Source of the DNA: Sporosarcina koreensis
GTDB lineage: Bacteria > Bacillota > Bacilli > Bacillales_A > Planococcaceae
NCBI RefSeq assembly: GCF_000826145.2
Contig: NZ_LN651337.1
Coordinates: forward strand, 995,774 to 1,059,773
Direction of reading: 5' to 3'
Length of the DNA: 64,000 nt
Part shown: positions 50,510 through 59,944 of the stretch, one piece after another
How positions within the stretch are numbered: position 1 is the stretch's first letter
How the letters are laid out: each line of letters opens with the position of its first letter
Position numbers and translations under genes: made by a program
Notes under the pieces: generated by a model
Told to the model about the DNA's origin: nothing
Seen by the model: only the letters and a program-made list of their open reading frames with translations
Databases searched by the model: none

Positions 50510-52423
50510 TTACTCCGTATAGACATGGATCACGTCACCTTCATGGATTTCCGTATCAGGAAGCGGCAATTGCTTTTTGACTTTCTTGCCCTTGCCATGC
50601 CATTCGATGCGGATGGTATGCTGCTGCTCGGCCAGCTTATTCTTTGTCAGGCCGATCAGATCCGGTGTACGCTGTGTGATCGGATCTCCCCAGCGATATT
50701 CTTTTTCAAGCTGGTCCTTTTGCGGCTCAATGCCTGCCAGCGGTGCAATCTCCTCGATGATGCGTCCGACGATCGGTGCCGAGATGACGCCTCCGAACTG
50801 GACGGAGTTTTTCGGACTGTCGATTGCGACATAGACGACCAATTCAGGATCGTTTGCCGGCGCGATGCCAATGAACGAGACGATGTAGTCACCGTCCTTA
50901 TAGACACCGTCCTGCACTTTCTGAGCTGTCCCTGTTTTGCCGCCCACCCTGATTTCGTCGACGAATGCATTGCGGCCGGACCCTTTGGCAACGACTGATT
51001 CCAGGGCCCTCCGGACTTCGGCTGACGTTTCTTCACTGATGACCCGCCGCTTCATCTCCGGGACATAGGACACTTTCGCTTTTCCATCCGGTCCGAGTAT
51101 CTCCTTCACGATATACGGTTTGTACAGCATCCCGCCGTTCACCGCCGCAGCGACGGCCTGGACCTGCTGGATCGGCGTGACGGAAATCCCCTGGCCGAAC
51201 GAAGTGGTCGCCTGTTCCACCGGTCCGAACGCATCTTTCGCGAACAGGATCCCTTTCGCTTCCCCCGCGATACCGGAACCGGTCGATTCACCGAAACCGA
51301 AATTGCGGATATAGGAGGAAAGACGTTCTTCCCCGAGCCTCCGGCCAATCTCGATGAACCCCGGGTTACAGGAGTTCTCGACTACCTCCAGGAACGACTG
51401 ATGACCGTGCCCTTCCCGTTTCCAGCATCGGAGACGTGCGCCGCCTACCATAGTATAACCCGGATCGTTGAAGGTTTCATTGTCGAGATCGATGAGTTTT
51501 TCTTCCAGTCCGGCAGCGAGCGTCATGATCTTGAATGTGGACCCGGGCTCGAATGTCATCCAGACGGGCAGGTTGCGGTTGTAGATATCCGGATTCGCTT
51601 TTTGGTAATTAGCAGGGTCGAATGTGGGTGCGGAAGCAAGTGACAGCAGCTCCCCTGTCTTCGGGTTCATAACAATCGCCAGCGCCTGCGCGGCGTCATA
51701 CTTTTCCATGGCCTGCGACAATTCCCGTTCCACGACCTCCTGCATCTCCGCGTCGATCGTCAGGACGACGGATGAACCTTCTTCACCGTCTTTGAAATCA
51801 TCATCCACATGAGGGAGAGGGGTTCCTTTCGCATCTGTATACATGCGGATCTTGTCACCGCTCCCGCTCAGGAACTCGTTATATTCGTATTCGATCCCAG
51901 CGAGACCCTGTCCGTCATACCCTGTGAATCCGAGCAGGCGGGACAGCATTTCACCGTGCGGATAACTTCTCATGAAGTCGACGCCCGTATAGAGACCGGG
52001 GATTTTCAGAGCTGTGATTTCATCCGCCTGCGCTTTTGTGATGTTTTTCGCTTCCGGTGCGAGCTTCACCATGTATTCTTTCTTGCTCATCTTCTCTGCC
52101 AGCGCTTTCTCATCAACTTTCAGGACGGTTGCGATTTTGGCGGCCGCTGCCTGCGGATCCGGATGCTGGGAAGGCATGAAATACAGCGTCGGGGCAAGCT
52201 GGTTGCCGACAATCAGCTTCTGATTGCGATCCACGATCTCTCCCCGGACGCCGCCGAACGGGATTTCCCTGTCCCAGTTGGCCTCCGCCCGTTCCTTCAG
52301 CCATTCGTGCTTAATGATCTGCGCGTGGAACAATTTGCCTGTAGTTGCACCGATCATCAGCAGAAAAATAATGAACACGGCCCGCAGCCTCTTTTTCGAC
52401 TGCGTTCCAATCAGTTGCTTCAA
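50510..52423 (-). CDS. spoVD: class B penicillin-binding protein SpoVD
   Basis: Spore-cortex transpeptidase. N-terminal anchor (15-30), dimerisation domain, transpeptidase motifs STFK, SCN and KTGTAQ, one C-terminal PASTA domain (about 575-637). Two Cys 19 residues apart flanking the SxN motif (LRCWKR and ENSCNPG) reproduce the redox pair that StoA reduces in B. subtilis SpoVD, which separates it from PBP2B. The start is TTG 52423 behind GAGAGGTGTG. 637 aa. Confidence 0.94.
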   Translation of the reverse strand: MKQLIGTQSKKRLRAVFIIFLLMIGATTGKLFHAQIIKHEWLKERAEANWDREIPFGGVRGEIVDRNQKLIVGNQLAPTLYFMPSQHPDPQAAAAKIATVLKVDEKALAEKMSKKEYMVKLAPEAKNITKAQADEITALKIPGLYTGVDFMRSYPHGEMLSRLLGFTGYDGQGLAGIEYEYNEFLSGSGDKIRMYTDAKGTPLPHVDDDFKDGEEGSSVVLTIDAEMQEVVERELSQAMEKYDAAQALAIVMNPKTGELLSLASAPTFDPANYQKANPDIYNRNLPVWMTFEPGSTFKIMTLAAGLEEKLIDLDNETFNDPGYTMVGGARLRCWKREGHGHQSFLEVVENSCNPGFIEIGRRLGEERLSSYIRNFGFGESTGSGIAGEAKGILFAKDAFGPVEQATTSFGQGISVTPIQQVQAVAAAVNGGMLYKPYIVKEILGPDGKAKVSYVPEMKRRVISEETSAEVRRALESVVAKGSGRNAFVDEIRVGGKTGTAQKVQDGVYKDGDYIVSFIGIAPANDPELVVYVAIDSPKNSVQFGGVISAPIVGRIIEEIAPLAGIEPQKDQLEKEYRWGDPITQRTPDLIGLTKNKLAEQQHTIRIEWHGKGKKVKKQLPLPDTEIHEGDVIHVYTE

Positions 52424-52478
52424 AAGCGCTCACACCTCTCGTTTTACTGCTAATTTATGAGAGTGCGAGCGCTGCTAT

Positions 52479-54716
52479 TCATCCGCCCAGAATATCCTCT
52501 TCTGTTTCTCCCCCGTCAGATGGGCTCTCTTCTCCGGGTTCTTCTTCCGTTTCCGGTGCCGTCATTTGCTCGGGCTCTTCGAGTGTAATGACAACCGGGT
52601 CGCTTTCCGTGACCGCAGAGCCTGCGGACAGACTTTGCTTGACGACATAGCCTTCCCCATTCACGCGGATGTCCAGATCGGTAAAACTTTTGAATGTCAG
52701 GATCTGTCGTTTCGACCATCCCGTGAAATCAGGAAGCAAGGTGTTACCCGATGTTTGCAGCATCACGACGGAACCTGGTGTCAGTTCCGTACCTGCCGCC
52801 GGCGATTGTGCAGCAATATCCCCGGCTTCACCGGTGATGACAGGAATGAGCCCTTTTTCTTTCAGTGCAGCTGCCGTCTTACCGGACGGTGCTCCTTCAT
52901 AATTTTCCATCGTGACTGTATTGTCCGCATGCTCACTGTCCGGAGCGATGTTCAGGTACTTTAGGCTGCTCTCCATCACAGACGTGAAGATTTCGGAAGT
53001 CGGATCGGAGCCGTATTTTCCTTCTTTCAGCTGTGGATGCTGGACAAGTACATAGGTCAGCAGCTGGGGATCATCGATCGGCGCCATGCCGAGGAATGAA
53101 TATAGATAGTTGCCGTTCCCGGCCCTGTATCCTTTTCCTGAAGTGCGGGGAATTTGCGCAGTGCCTGTTTTTCCGCCCGCATCATACCCGTCGAGCGCGA
53201 ATTTTTTGCCTGTACCGTGTTCTGAAGTGATGGTGGATGCCAGGACCTCACGCACCCGCTTTGCTGTCTCTTCGGAAATCGGGCTTTTTTTCGCCTCAGC
53301 GGAGTGCTGTTCCACTACTTTTTCGGTATTCGGATCGATGATCTGGTCGATGACATACGGGGTCATCATGTTTCCGTCATTCGCGATTGCCGTTGCAGCC
53401 TGGATCATCTGGATCGGAGTCACAGTAGACCCCTGTCCGTAGGAAGTCGTCAGCCGCTCACTTGGATAGTTATCGAGGATGATTCCGGACGCTTCGTTCG
53501 GCAGGTCGATGCCCACTTTTTTGCCGAACCCGAATTTCTTCAAGTAATCGATGAATGTCTGATCGCCCATCCGTTCCAGCAGGTACGCCATCGATACGTT
53601 GGACGAACGCTGGAACCCTTCCAGGTAGGTGATCGTCCCCCATCCGGTCCGGTTGACGTCCCGGATGGTCCGGTCGTAGATTTTGTACTCCCCTGATTTA
53701 TAGAATGCATTCGGATCCCATTTGTTCTCCTGGATAGCGGCAGCCAGAGTGAACATCTTCATGGTCGAACCCGGTTCGAATGTTTCCTCGACAGCCTCGT
53801 TCAGCCAATTATCAGTCAGCCCTTCCCGGGTTCCCGGGTGGAATGACGGCCGCTGGCTCATTGCCAGGATCTCGCCGGTTTTCGGATTCACGACGACTGC
53901 CAGCATCTTCTCCGGCTTATATTCCTTTTCCGCACGGTTGAGCGCGTCCTCCACGAAGTTCTGGATCGTCTTGTCGAGGGTCAGCTGGATCGTCTGTCCG
54001 TTTTTCGGTGCCTCGATCTGCTTTTCGTTATCCCGCAGCTGTATGCCCCAGCGGTCAGTCTTGAGGTTCATCTTCCCATCCGTGCCGGTCAGCTGTTTAT
54101 CGTACGTTTTTTCGAGCCCCATCTTGCCGACAGTCCGGACTGTTTTGTCCTTCATCTCTTCAGGCATGGCAAAGCCGACTAAGTAAGACGCGAATTTTCC
54201 GTTCGGGTACAGCCGTTTCTTGTCCTCGAAAAACCGGATTCCCGGTAGTTCCTCTTTTTTGAGGGCATCTGCAGTTTCGTTTGAAATCGACCGTCCGGCT
54301 TTCCCGAACTCGATCTGATACGCATCGGCCGGAGCATTTTGGAACCGTTCCAAAATCGCATCCCGGTCCATATCGAGATACTGGCTCAGCACATCGGCCG
54401 TCTTTTCAAAATCCGTGACGTGCTGCTGTTTTTTCGAGCCTTTGGAAGCCTTCTCACTCAGCACGGCCACAAGCCGGTAGCTGAGCGTGTCCGTGGCGAT
54501 CACTTCACCTGCGCGATCGACGATTTTACCGCGATCGGCCCGCAGGACGGATTCCTTCAAGTATTTCTGATCCGCCATCGCCGCGAGAGCACGGCCGTCG
54601 ATTTGTCCGGTGATCTGAATCTGGAGCATTCTTCCGAACAAAAGGAAAAAGAGCCCTCCAAATATAAACAGCATCAGAAAGGCTCCACCTTGAAATCGAA
54701 ATTTCTTTTTTTTCAT
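52479..54716 (-). CDS. pbpB: class B penicillin-binding protein PbpB (PBP2B), divisome transpeptidase
   Basis: Essential septal transpeptidase. Signal anchor (about 12-32), transpeptidase motifs STMK (AFETEPGSTMK-like EPGSTMK), SSN (RSSNVSM) and KTGTAQIP, then two PASTA domains (about 600-715) and an acidic tail. 745 aa. Overlaps the ftsL stop by four bases. Confidence 0.96.
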   Translation of the reverse strand: MKKKKFRFQGGAFLMLFIFGGLFFLLFGRMLQIQITGQIDGRALAAMADQKYLKESVLRADRGKIVDRAGEVIATDTLSYRLVAVLSEKASKGSKKQQHVTDFEKTADVLSQYLDMDRDAILERFQNAPADAYQIEFGKAGRSISNETADALKKEELPGIRFFEDKKRLYPNGKFASYLVGFAMPEEMKDKTVRTVGKMGLEKTYDKQLTGTDGKMNLKTDRWGIQLRDNEKQIEAPKNGQTIQLTLDKTIQNFVEDALNRAEKEYKPEKMLAVVVNPKTGEILAMSQRPSFHPGTREGLTDNWLNEAVEETFEPGSTMKMFTLAAAIQENKWDPNAFYKSGEYKIYDRTIRDVNRTGWGTITYLEGFQRSSNVSMAYLLERMGDQTFIDYLKKFGFGKKVGIDLPNEASGIILDNYPSERLTTSYGQGSTVTPIQMIQAATAIANDGNMMTPYVIDQIIDPNTEKVVEQHSAEAKKSPISEETAKRVREVLASTITSEHGTGKKFALDGYDAGGKTGTAQIPRTSGKGYRAGNGNYLYSFLGMAPIDDPQLLTYVLVQHPQLKEGKYGSDPTSEIFTSVMESSLKYLNIAPDSEHADNTVTMENYEGAPSGKTAAALKEKGLIPVITGEAGDIAAQSPAAGTELTPGSVVMLQTSGNTLLPDFTGWSKRQILTFKSFTDLDIRVNGEGYVVKQSLSAGSAVTESDPVVITLEEPEQMTAPETEEEPGEESPSDGGETEEDILGG

Positions 54717-55081
54717 CGTCCAGGCACGACCTTTACGTTACTTTCATTCAGATTCAAGCCAAGTTCCTTTGCTTTTTCCCAAATGCGCTCATATGTCGAT
54801 TTTTCACTTACTTGGTTGGACAATTCAATATTTTGTTTTGATGTTTCCTCGATTTTGTTTGAAAGATAGTGCATATCCTTGTTGGTGTCGTTGATTTGCG
54901 CCTGTGTATGCAGGACCGTCGTCGAGAACATGACAACCGCAGCAAGGAACACAACAGCAAGGAATTTTTCTCCGGGTGAAAACAGCCTCCGGGGTTTCGG
55001 AGCAGGGACAGCGGCAGGAGATGTCTGCGTTTCCTGTTCCGGTATGTACGTAGGTTCAAACTTTCTCTGTTCCAATGCCAT
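54713..55081 (-). CDS. ftsL: cell-division protein FtsL
   Basis: 122-aa bitopic protein: cytoplasmic start, transmembrane segment (FLAVVFLAAVVMFSTTVLHTQ, about 38-58) and an extracellular leucine-zipper-like coil. Partner of DivIC/DivIB. Family sequence is poorly conserved, so the call leans on structure and its place between rsmH and pbpB. Confidence 0.92.
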   Translation of the reverse strand: MALEQRKFEPTYIPEQETQTSPAAVPAPKPRRLFSPGEKFLAVVFLAAVVMFSTTVLHTQAQINDTNKDMHYLSNKIEETSKQNIELSNQVSEKSTYERIWEKAKELGLNLNESNVKVVPGR

Positions 55082-55097
55082 TCCGTTTTTTCCCCTT

Positions 55098-56030
55098 TCA
55101 CTTGCGTTCTGCGATTCTCAATTTCGCAGAGCGGGCTCGTTTGTTTGCCTCTATTTCTTCCTCACTTGGCAGGATCGGTTTCCGGGTGATCAGCTTTAGC
55201 TTCACGTCCAGACCTTCCGGAATCACCGGCAGATTCGGCGGCAGCTCAGGCAGTGTCGAGGCTTCCTTGAAAATTGTTTTGCACAGCCTGTCCTCCAGGG
55301 AATGGAACGTGATGACGCTGATCCGGCCTTTCGGATTCAGCAGATCGATCGCATCGGTCAATGACGTTTCGGCAGCCCCGAGTTCGTCATTCACGGCAAT
55401 CCGGATTGCCTGGAATACACGTTTTGCCGGGTGGCCGCCTGTACGGCGGGCCGCCGCAGGGATGCCTGCTTTGATGAGTTCCGCAAGTTCAGCGGTTGTC
55501 CGGATCGGCTGTTCCGAGCGGGCTTCCTCGATTTTACGGGCGATGCTCTTCGAAAATTTCTCTTCTCCGTACCGGAAAAAGATCCGGATCAGATCCTGGT
55601 AGCTCCATTCGTTGACCACGTCGAACGCGGTCAACGGTGCATCCGTGTCCATCCGCATGTCGAGCGGCGCGTCGTGGTTGTAGCTGAATCCGCGCTCCGG
55701 GGTGTCCAGTTGCGGCGATGAGACGCCGAGGTCATAGAGGATGCCATCGACATATTCAATTCCGATAGCGGCCAGTTCTTCTTTGATGCGGCTGAAGTTC
55801 GAATGGATGAATGTGACCCGGTCCAAGTAGTCATGAAGTGTTTCTTTTGCGGCTTCGATTGCTGTCATGTCCTGATCGAAACAGATCAGTCTGCCTGCGC
55901 CAGAAAGCTGCTTTGCGATTTCTTTGCTGTGACCTGCACCGCCGAGCGTGCAGTCGACATAGATTCCATCCGGCTGGATCGCCAGCCCATCCACTGCTTC
56001 ATGCAGTAATACTGTTGTGTGATCGAACAC
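55098..56030 (-). CDS. rsmH: 16S rRNA (cytosine-1402-N4)-methyltransferase RsmH
   Basis: Methylates C1402 of 16S rRNA. SAM site [55 protein letters not shown] and [12 protein letters not shown] are family motifs; 310 aa. The start codon is GTG at 56030. Second gene of the mraZ operon, 35 bases after mraZ. Confidence 0.97.
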   Translation of the reverse strand: MFDHTTVLLHEAVDGLAIQPDGIYVDCTLGGAGHSKEIAKQLSGAGRLICFDQDMTAIEAAKETLHDYLDRVTFIHSNFSRIKEELAAIGIEYVDGILYDLGVSSPQLDTPERGFSYNHDAPLDMRMDTDAPLTAFDVVNEWSYQDLIRIFFRYGEEKFSKSIARKIEEARSEQPIRTTAELAELIKAGIPAAARRTGGHPAKRVFQAIRIAVNDELGAAETSLTDAIDLLNPKGRISVITFHSLEDRLCKTIFKEASTLPELPPNLPVIPEGLDVKLKLITRKPILPSEEEIEANKRARSAKLRIAERK

Positions 56031-56065
56031 GGGTACCGCCTGCTTTCCATGTCATCTGGTACTGA

Positions 56066-56497
56066 TTAAAAATCGAAGTCCATAATATTCTCTGCAATGT
56101 CGTTGAAGGAGTCCGCAGACTCTTCATAGTAGGATTGCCAAATTTCTTCCGACCAGATTTCAAAACGGCCGGATACACCGATGACCATGCAGTCTTTCGC
56201 GATTTTGGCGTAGCCGAGAAGGGAAGCGGGAATGTTGACACGCCCCTGCTTATCCAGCTCGGCTTCGGTGGCTCCTGAAAAGAAGAAACGGGTGAATGCC
56301 CGTGCGTCTTTCTTTGTGACGGGCAGCGCTTTCAGTTTCTCTTCAAGTTTCTTCCATTCATTCATCGGGTAGCCGAAGAGGCAGTTATCCAGTCCGCGGG
56401 TCAATACGAAACCATCCGAAAGATGCTCCCTGAATTTCGAAGGGATGATCAGACGGCCTTTGGTATCGATTGAATGTTGGTATTCACCCATGAACAT
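56066..56497 (-). CDS. mraZ: transcriptional regulator MraZ
   Basis: Two AbrB-like SpoVT/MraZ folds; DNA-binding regulator of its own division and cell-wall operon. [19 protein letters not shown] and the [27 protein letters not shown] segment are diagnostic. ATG 56497 gives 143 aa, equal to B. subtilis MraZ. Four GTGG boxes with 10-bp phasing lie just upstream, matching the known MraZ operator style. Confidence 0.97.
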   Translation of the reverse strand: MFMGEYQHSIDTKGRLIIPSKFREHLSDGFVLTRGLDNCLFGYPMNEWKKLEEKLKALPVTKKDARAFTRFFFSGATEAELDKQGRVNIPASLLGYAKIAKDCMVIGVSGRFEIWSEEIWQSYYEESADSFNDIAENIMDFDF

Positions 56498-56507
56498 ACC
56501 CTTCACC

Positions 56508-56552
56508 CCACTATATAAGTTTAATGTACCACATCCCCCCACTTTCCTCCAC
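56508..56552 (-). promoter_or_regulatory. MraZ operator: four GTGG repeats at 10/10/21 bp
   Basis: On the minus strand GTGG cores start at 56552, 56542, 56532 and 56511, that is steps of 10, 10 and 21. Known MraZ sites are three or more direct TGGGN-like repeats with 5-base gaps (10-bp period), so this is a likely autoregulatory operator overlapping the mraZ promoter region. Confidence 0.75.
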
Positions 56553-56599
56553 CCATTTTTGTATTTGCAATGAATTTGTATCAATAGCACTCGATTCAT

Positions 56600-56851
56600 T
56601 GAGATTATTACGTTTGTTACAATTCAGGGCGGTGTTTTTCAACCAGGACCAGCAGGTTGATGGGCCGGGTTTTTCCAGTTCGCAGGCTGCCGTTTGTTCT
56701 GGCTGGTTTGCTGCTCGGATTGTTTTGCGGTCAACTCACAAGCGTGGCCCGTCTATCTTCGACCCGGACCTGGATTTGCGCGCGAGTCGCAGTTAAAACC
56801 GCTTTAGCCACGCGCTTATACCAGGGATCGGCACCGCCGATTGGCGCAGCC
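56600..56851. other. unassigned intergenic segment between mraZ promoter and bshC terminator
   Basis: No gene with a ribosome site or recognisable protein was found on either strand. On + there is a possible promoter TTCATT, 17 bases, TACAAT at 56595-56623, and shortly after it a hairpin TCAACC aggaccagca GGTTGA followed by GGGCCGGGTTTTT. It may be a decayed gene or a small RNA. Confidence 0.35.
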
Positions 56852-56895
56852 AAAAAAGCACATGACCTGCGCTTCTGCGCGCAGATCATGTGCTT
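56852..56895 (-). terminator. bshC terminator
   Basis: AAAGCACATGAtCTGCGC / GCGCAGgTCATGTGCTTT, then TTT on the minus strand, 8 bases past the bshC stop. Confidence 0.93.
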
Positions 56896-56903
56896 TCGAA
56901 TTG

Positions 56904-58511
56904 TCATAGATAGATGATGACGTGGCTGCCGTCCGATGGAATCTCTTCGGCGAGGAGATCGCGGATCAGGGACGGCCCATATTCGTTCAGGTATTTGAAC
57001 GGTGTATAGGTCCGTTCCTGAAGATTGCGTTCCGGATACAGATCGCCCTCCAGCAGGTTGTAGCTGCCGAGAGCCGCTGCATACTTCCGCAGCAGCGCGT
57101 CTTCCGTCTTCTCCCGCAGGAATTCCACTTGGCGGAGATGGTACCCAAGGTTTTTTTCTGAAAGCGCACCCAGATCCGTATCGCCGAGATGCTGCTGGAT
57201 TTTTGCGTACTGCACAGTCAGCAGGTCAACGGTCTCGCCGAGAAGTGAGTCCATCCCTTCGTCCCTCTGCTCATCCAGAAACTGTTCGCGGCGGATGATC
57301 GTTTCGCCCGCCAGGACCCTGTCGACCGTCAAACCGGTCTTCTCGAGTGCATGCTGTGCGTTCCGGGTGACGAGTGTGATCGAGATGCGCGGCACGACGA
57401 TCGGCATCTTGATGCCGAACAGGCGGAATGCCGGCTTCAACAACGCCCAGTAGGCGATTTCACCGGGACCGCCGACAAACGCAAGAACGGGCAGCATCAG
57501 GTCCTGCATGATCGGCCTTGTTGCGACATTATTGCTGAGCAGCCAAGGTGTTTTCTCTGCAGTCGCCAGCAATTCCTCTTCCGTGAAACGGAGTCCGGCA
57601 GCTTCGTTGACGAACAGGCCATCCTTCCTGCTGAGCAGGACACGTCCCGTCTCATGGACATAGAACAGATGCGCCGCGTCTCCTGACGCTTCGATCGGCG
57701 CTCCGTAGCCTTCTGTGCTGAACCGTGATTCGGTCTCCGCGACACTTGCCGCCAATTCGGCCGACTTCCGGATGAACTGCTTGAAATGATCTTTCTCAAG
57801 TTCCCTGAACGACCGGTCCGCCGCATCGATCATCAGCAGGCCGTGCTCCTTGAACAGCCCGTTCATGAGACGGACGAAGAAGCCGGTGAACGTCGTTTCA
57901 TGCTCCGCGGCTTCCAATACGTCTGCAAGCAATTGCTTCGTGTGGACCGTCTCCCCGAAGTCACGGAAGATGAGCCGGATGAATTCCGCCATCTGTTCCT
58001 GGCTGTAGACAGATTCCGATGCCATCGTCTTCAGGACAAACCGTTCGGGATACTGCCGTTTCAGCGGCCGGCCATCCTGTTCCGCGTAGATATGATTGAT
58101 TTCGTCGATATCATGGTCTTCTCCTGCAATCCAGAACACCGGCACGATCGGTACGCCCAATTTCACCTGCTGCTGCCGGGCGAGCAGGATGACGGTGATC
58201 GCCTTATGCACAGAATAGAGAGGACCTGTCAGCAGACCGGCCTGCTGACCGCCGACCACCGCGACTGCACCGTCTTCCAGCGCCTTCAGGTTCGCGGCCT
58301 GTGACTCCGAGATCCCGTATGGCTCAAGAAAGTTCCGGATCGTACCCGTCAGTTCTTTCCGCTGGTACATCCGGCTGTCCAATTCCTCCAGGCGGCTGCT
58401 GAAATCATTCTCTCCTCTGCCATAATCGAAATAGGATGCGGCAAACTCCTGATCATTCCCGTATGACTCCATGATTTTGTTCTTATGTATAGGATGTGAT
58501 GCAATTTTCAT
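56904..58511 (-). CDS. bshC: bacillithiol biosynthesis cysteine-adding enzyme BshC
   Basis: Adds Cys to GlcN-malate in the last step of bacillithiol synthesis. Family segments include VAVVGGQQAGLLTGPLYSVHKAITVI, FWIAGEDHDIDEINH and GGPGEIAYWALLKPAF; 535 aa from ATG 58511, close to the usual 539. An ATG one codon earlier is possible; AAGGGG lies 8 bases before the chosen one. Bacillithiol is the main thiol of Bacillales, and the gene has its normal place upstream of mraZ. Confidence 0.95.
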   Translation of the reverse strand: MKIASHPIHKNKIMESYGNDQEFAASYFDYGRGENDFSSRLEELDSRMYQRKELTGTIRNFLEPYGISESQAANLKALEDGAVAVVGGQQAGLLTGPLYSVHKAITVILLARQQQVKLGVPIVPVFWIAGEDHDIDEINHIYAEQDGRPLKRQYPERFVLKTMASESVYSQEQMAEFIRLIFRDFGETVHTKQLLADVLEAAEHETTFTGFFVRLMNGLFKEHGLLMIDAADRSFRELEKDHFKQFIRKSAELAASVAETESRFSTEGYGAPIEASGDAAHLFYVHETGRVLLSRKDGLFVNEAAGLRFTEEELLATAEKTPWLLSNNVATRPIMQDLMLPVLAFVGGPGEIAYWALLKPAFRLFGIKMPIVVPRISITLVTRNAQHALEKTGLTVDRVLAGETIIRREQFLDEQRDEGMDSLLGETVDLLTVQYAKIQQHLGDTDLGALSEKNLGYHLRQVEFLREKTEDALLRKYAAALGSYNLLEGDLYPERNLQERTYTPFKYLNEYGPSLIRDLLAEEIPSDGSHVIIYL

Positions 58512-58593
58512 CATTCGAGCCCCTTTTTCGCCAACTGTGTATGGTCTGAGTATAGCACTCCGCCCCGAGCGTTTAAAAACATACGCTTGCCGT

Positions 58594-58983
58594 CTACTGC
58601 ACAAGGAATCCGACAGACTCCGTGGCTGCGCCAATCACCAGGAGAACGAGATAGAGCAGGGAAAACACGATAAAGAGCATCCGCCAATAGTTGCGCAGCA
58701 TCCGCAGCATACTGAATTCCTTGCTCTTCACCCGCTCCGCTACAGCGTACCCGATCCCTGCAATCAGGATGCCTGACGCCACGATCAGCCATGCGTGTGC
58801 AGCCATCCTGTCCAGGACGAATGCAGTCGCCATGACGAGCAGCGGCACCGTCCAGTCGGCTGCCATGCGGATCGATTTCACTTGCGACCGCCCGGCGAGA
58901 CGGCTTCCGGCAAATAAAATGGCGGACAGTACATACGGCACTATTATCAAAAATGCAAGTCCATGCTGCATTGCTTCTTTCAT
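58594..58983 (-). CDS. DUF3397 family membrane protein
   Basis: 129 aa with four hydrophobic segments (about 8-25, 45-60, 65-82 and 103-122) and short basic loops. The match to DUF3397 rests on size, topology and its common place between panE and bshC in Bacillales. No known function. Its ATG overlaps the panE stop by one base (TGATG). Confidence 0.7.
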   Translation of the reverse strand: MKEAMQHGLAFLIIVPYVLSAILFAGSRLAGRSQVKSIRMAADWTVPLLVMATAFVLDRMAAHAWLIVASGILIAGIGYAVAERVKSKEFSMLRMLRNYWRMLFIVFSLLYLVLLVIGAATESVGFLVQ

Positions 58984-59870
58984 CAGTGGTCTACCCTTTC
59001 GTCAATAGCTTTCAGCAGCCTCTCCAGCTGGCCGAGCACCGGCATCCGCTCCCGATTCGGTCCGATGGCCGCGGTGACAATCGTGTCGATTTCCATGGGG
59101 TCACCGTTTTTGCGGTCCGTCAGCATCGATGATTCGTTCGCGGCGGTGTTCCGGCACACCGTCATTACATCTGCGAAGGACAGTCGGCCTGCGGTATCCG
59201 GATAGGCTTCCGCCAGTTCATAGTACACATCTTCCATCAGTCTGCAGGCATTCTCCCGCGAAACAAGCTCCCCGTTCCTGATCCCGAGCAGAGCGGTCAG
59301 CGGATTGATGCAGCAGTTGAGCAGCAGCTTTCGGTACAGCATGGCCCGAGCATCCGGCTGCAGCCGGAACGGGAACGGCTCTTCCATCTGCCGGCACAAT
59401 TCTTCCAACGGCTGCGGGTCCCCCCTGTAATGTGCAGCGGCTGTCACACCATTGCCGAGATGGCGGACCGTCCAGTCGTTCTCCCTGTTTGCGCCGTGCG
59501 TGATGGAAGCGAACCCGATGGAAGGGAACAGCAGGTCATCCGCCTGCTCGAAATGCCGGATCCCATTTTGGATGAACAGCATGTAGCCGATCCGGACATC
59601 GCTCGTCAGGGAGTCAAAAAGCTTAGGCAGGCTGCCTGATTTGACCGCCGCAATCCATAGGGCTCCGTCCGGCGCGTCAGACGGCTCTGTGAAAGCATTC
59701 ACCGCAAACCGCCGCCCGCCGGTGTCCCCGATGCGGAGCAGGCCGTTCTTCTGTAATGCCAGGCTCTGGCCGGGCCGGCGCGTGAGAAAAGAAACACCAT
59801 GCCCCTGTTCCGCCAGATAGGAACCCATCAGCATCCCGATGGCTCCTGCCCCTGCAATGACAATCTCCAT
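58983..59870 (-). CDS. panE: 2-dehydropantoate 2-reductase (ketopantoate reductase)
   Basis: NADPH enzyme making pantoate for coenzyme A. Rossmann motif GAGAIGMLMGSYLAE at residues 7-21 and the catalytic helix YRKLLLNCCINPLTALLG with the key Lys and Asn; 295 aa. Orthologue by position of B. subtilis ylbQ. Begins after a terminator, so it heads its own unit panE-DUF3397-bshC. Confidence 0.92.
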   Translation of the reverse strand: MEIVIAGAGAIGMLMGSYLAEQGHGVSFLTRRPGQSLALQKNGLLRIGDTGGRRFAVNAFTEPSDAPDGALWIAAVKSGSLPKLFDSLTSDVRIGYMLFIQNGIRHFEQADDLLFPSIGFASITHGANRENDWTVRHLGNGVTAAAHYRGDPQPLEELCRQMEEPFPFRLQPDARAMLYRKLLLNCCINPLTALLGIRNGELVSRENACRLMEDVYYELAEAYPDTAGRLSFADVMTVCRNTAANESSMLTDRKNGDPMEIDTIVTAAIGPNRERMPVLGQLERLLKAIDERVDH

Positions 59871-59886
59871 AATAGCCCTCCCATTG

Positions 59887-59933
59887 GAAAAAAGCTGCCC
59901 GGACCATCCCTTACAGAGACGATCCGGGCAGCC
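59887..59933 (-). terminator. terminator of the carboxylase unit
   Basis: GCTGCCCGGA / TCCGGGCAGC stem with six T on the minus strand, 12 bases past the carboxyltransferase stop. Confidence 0.92.
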
Positions 59934-59944
59934 GTTATACCGGA

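Noticed and set aside
56657..56917. 86-codon + strand frame between mraZ and bshC
   Set aside because: Runs through the bshC terminator hairpin, no ribosome site and no family resemblance.
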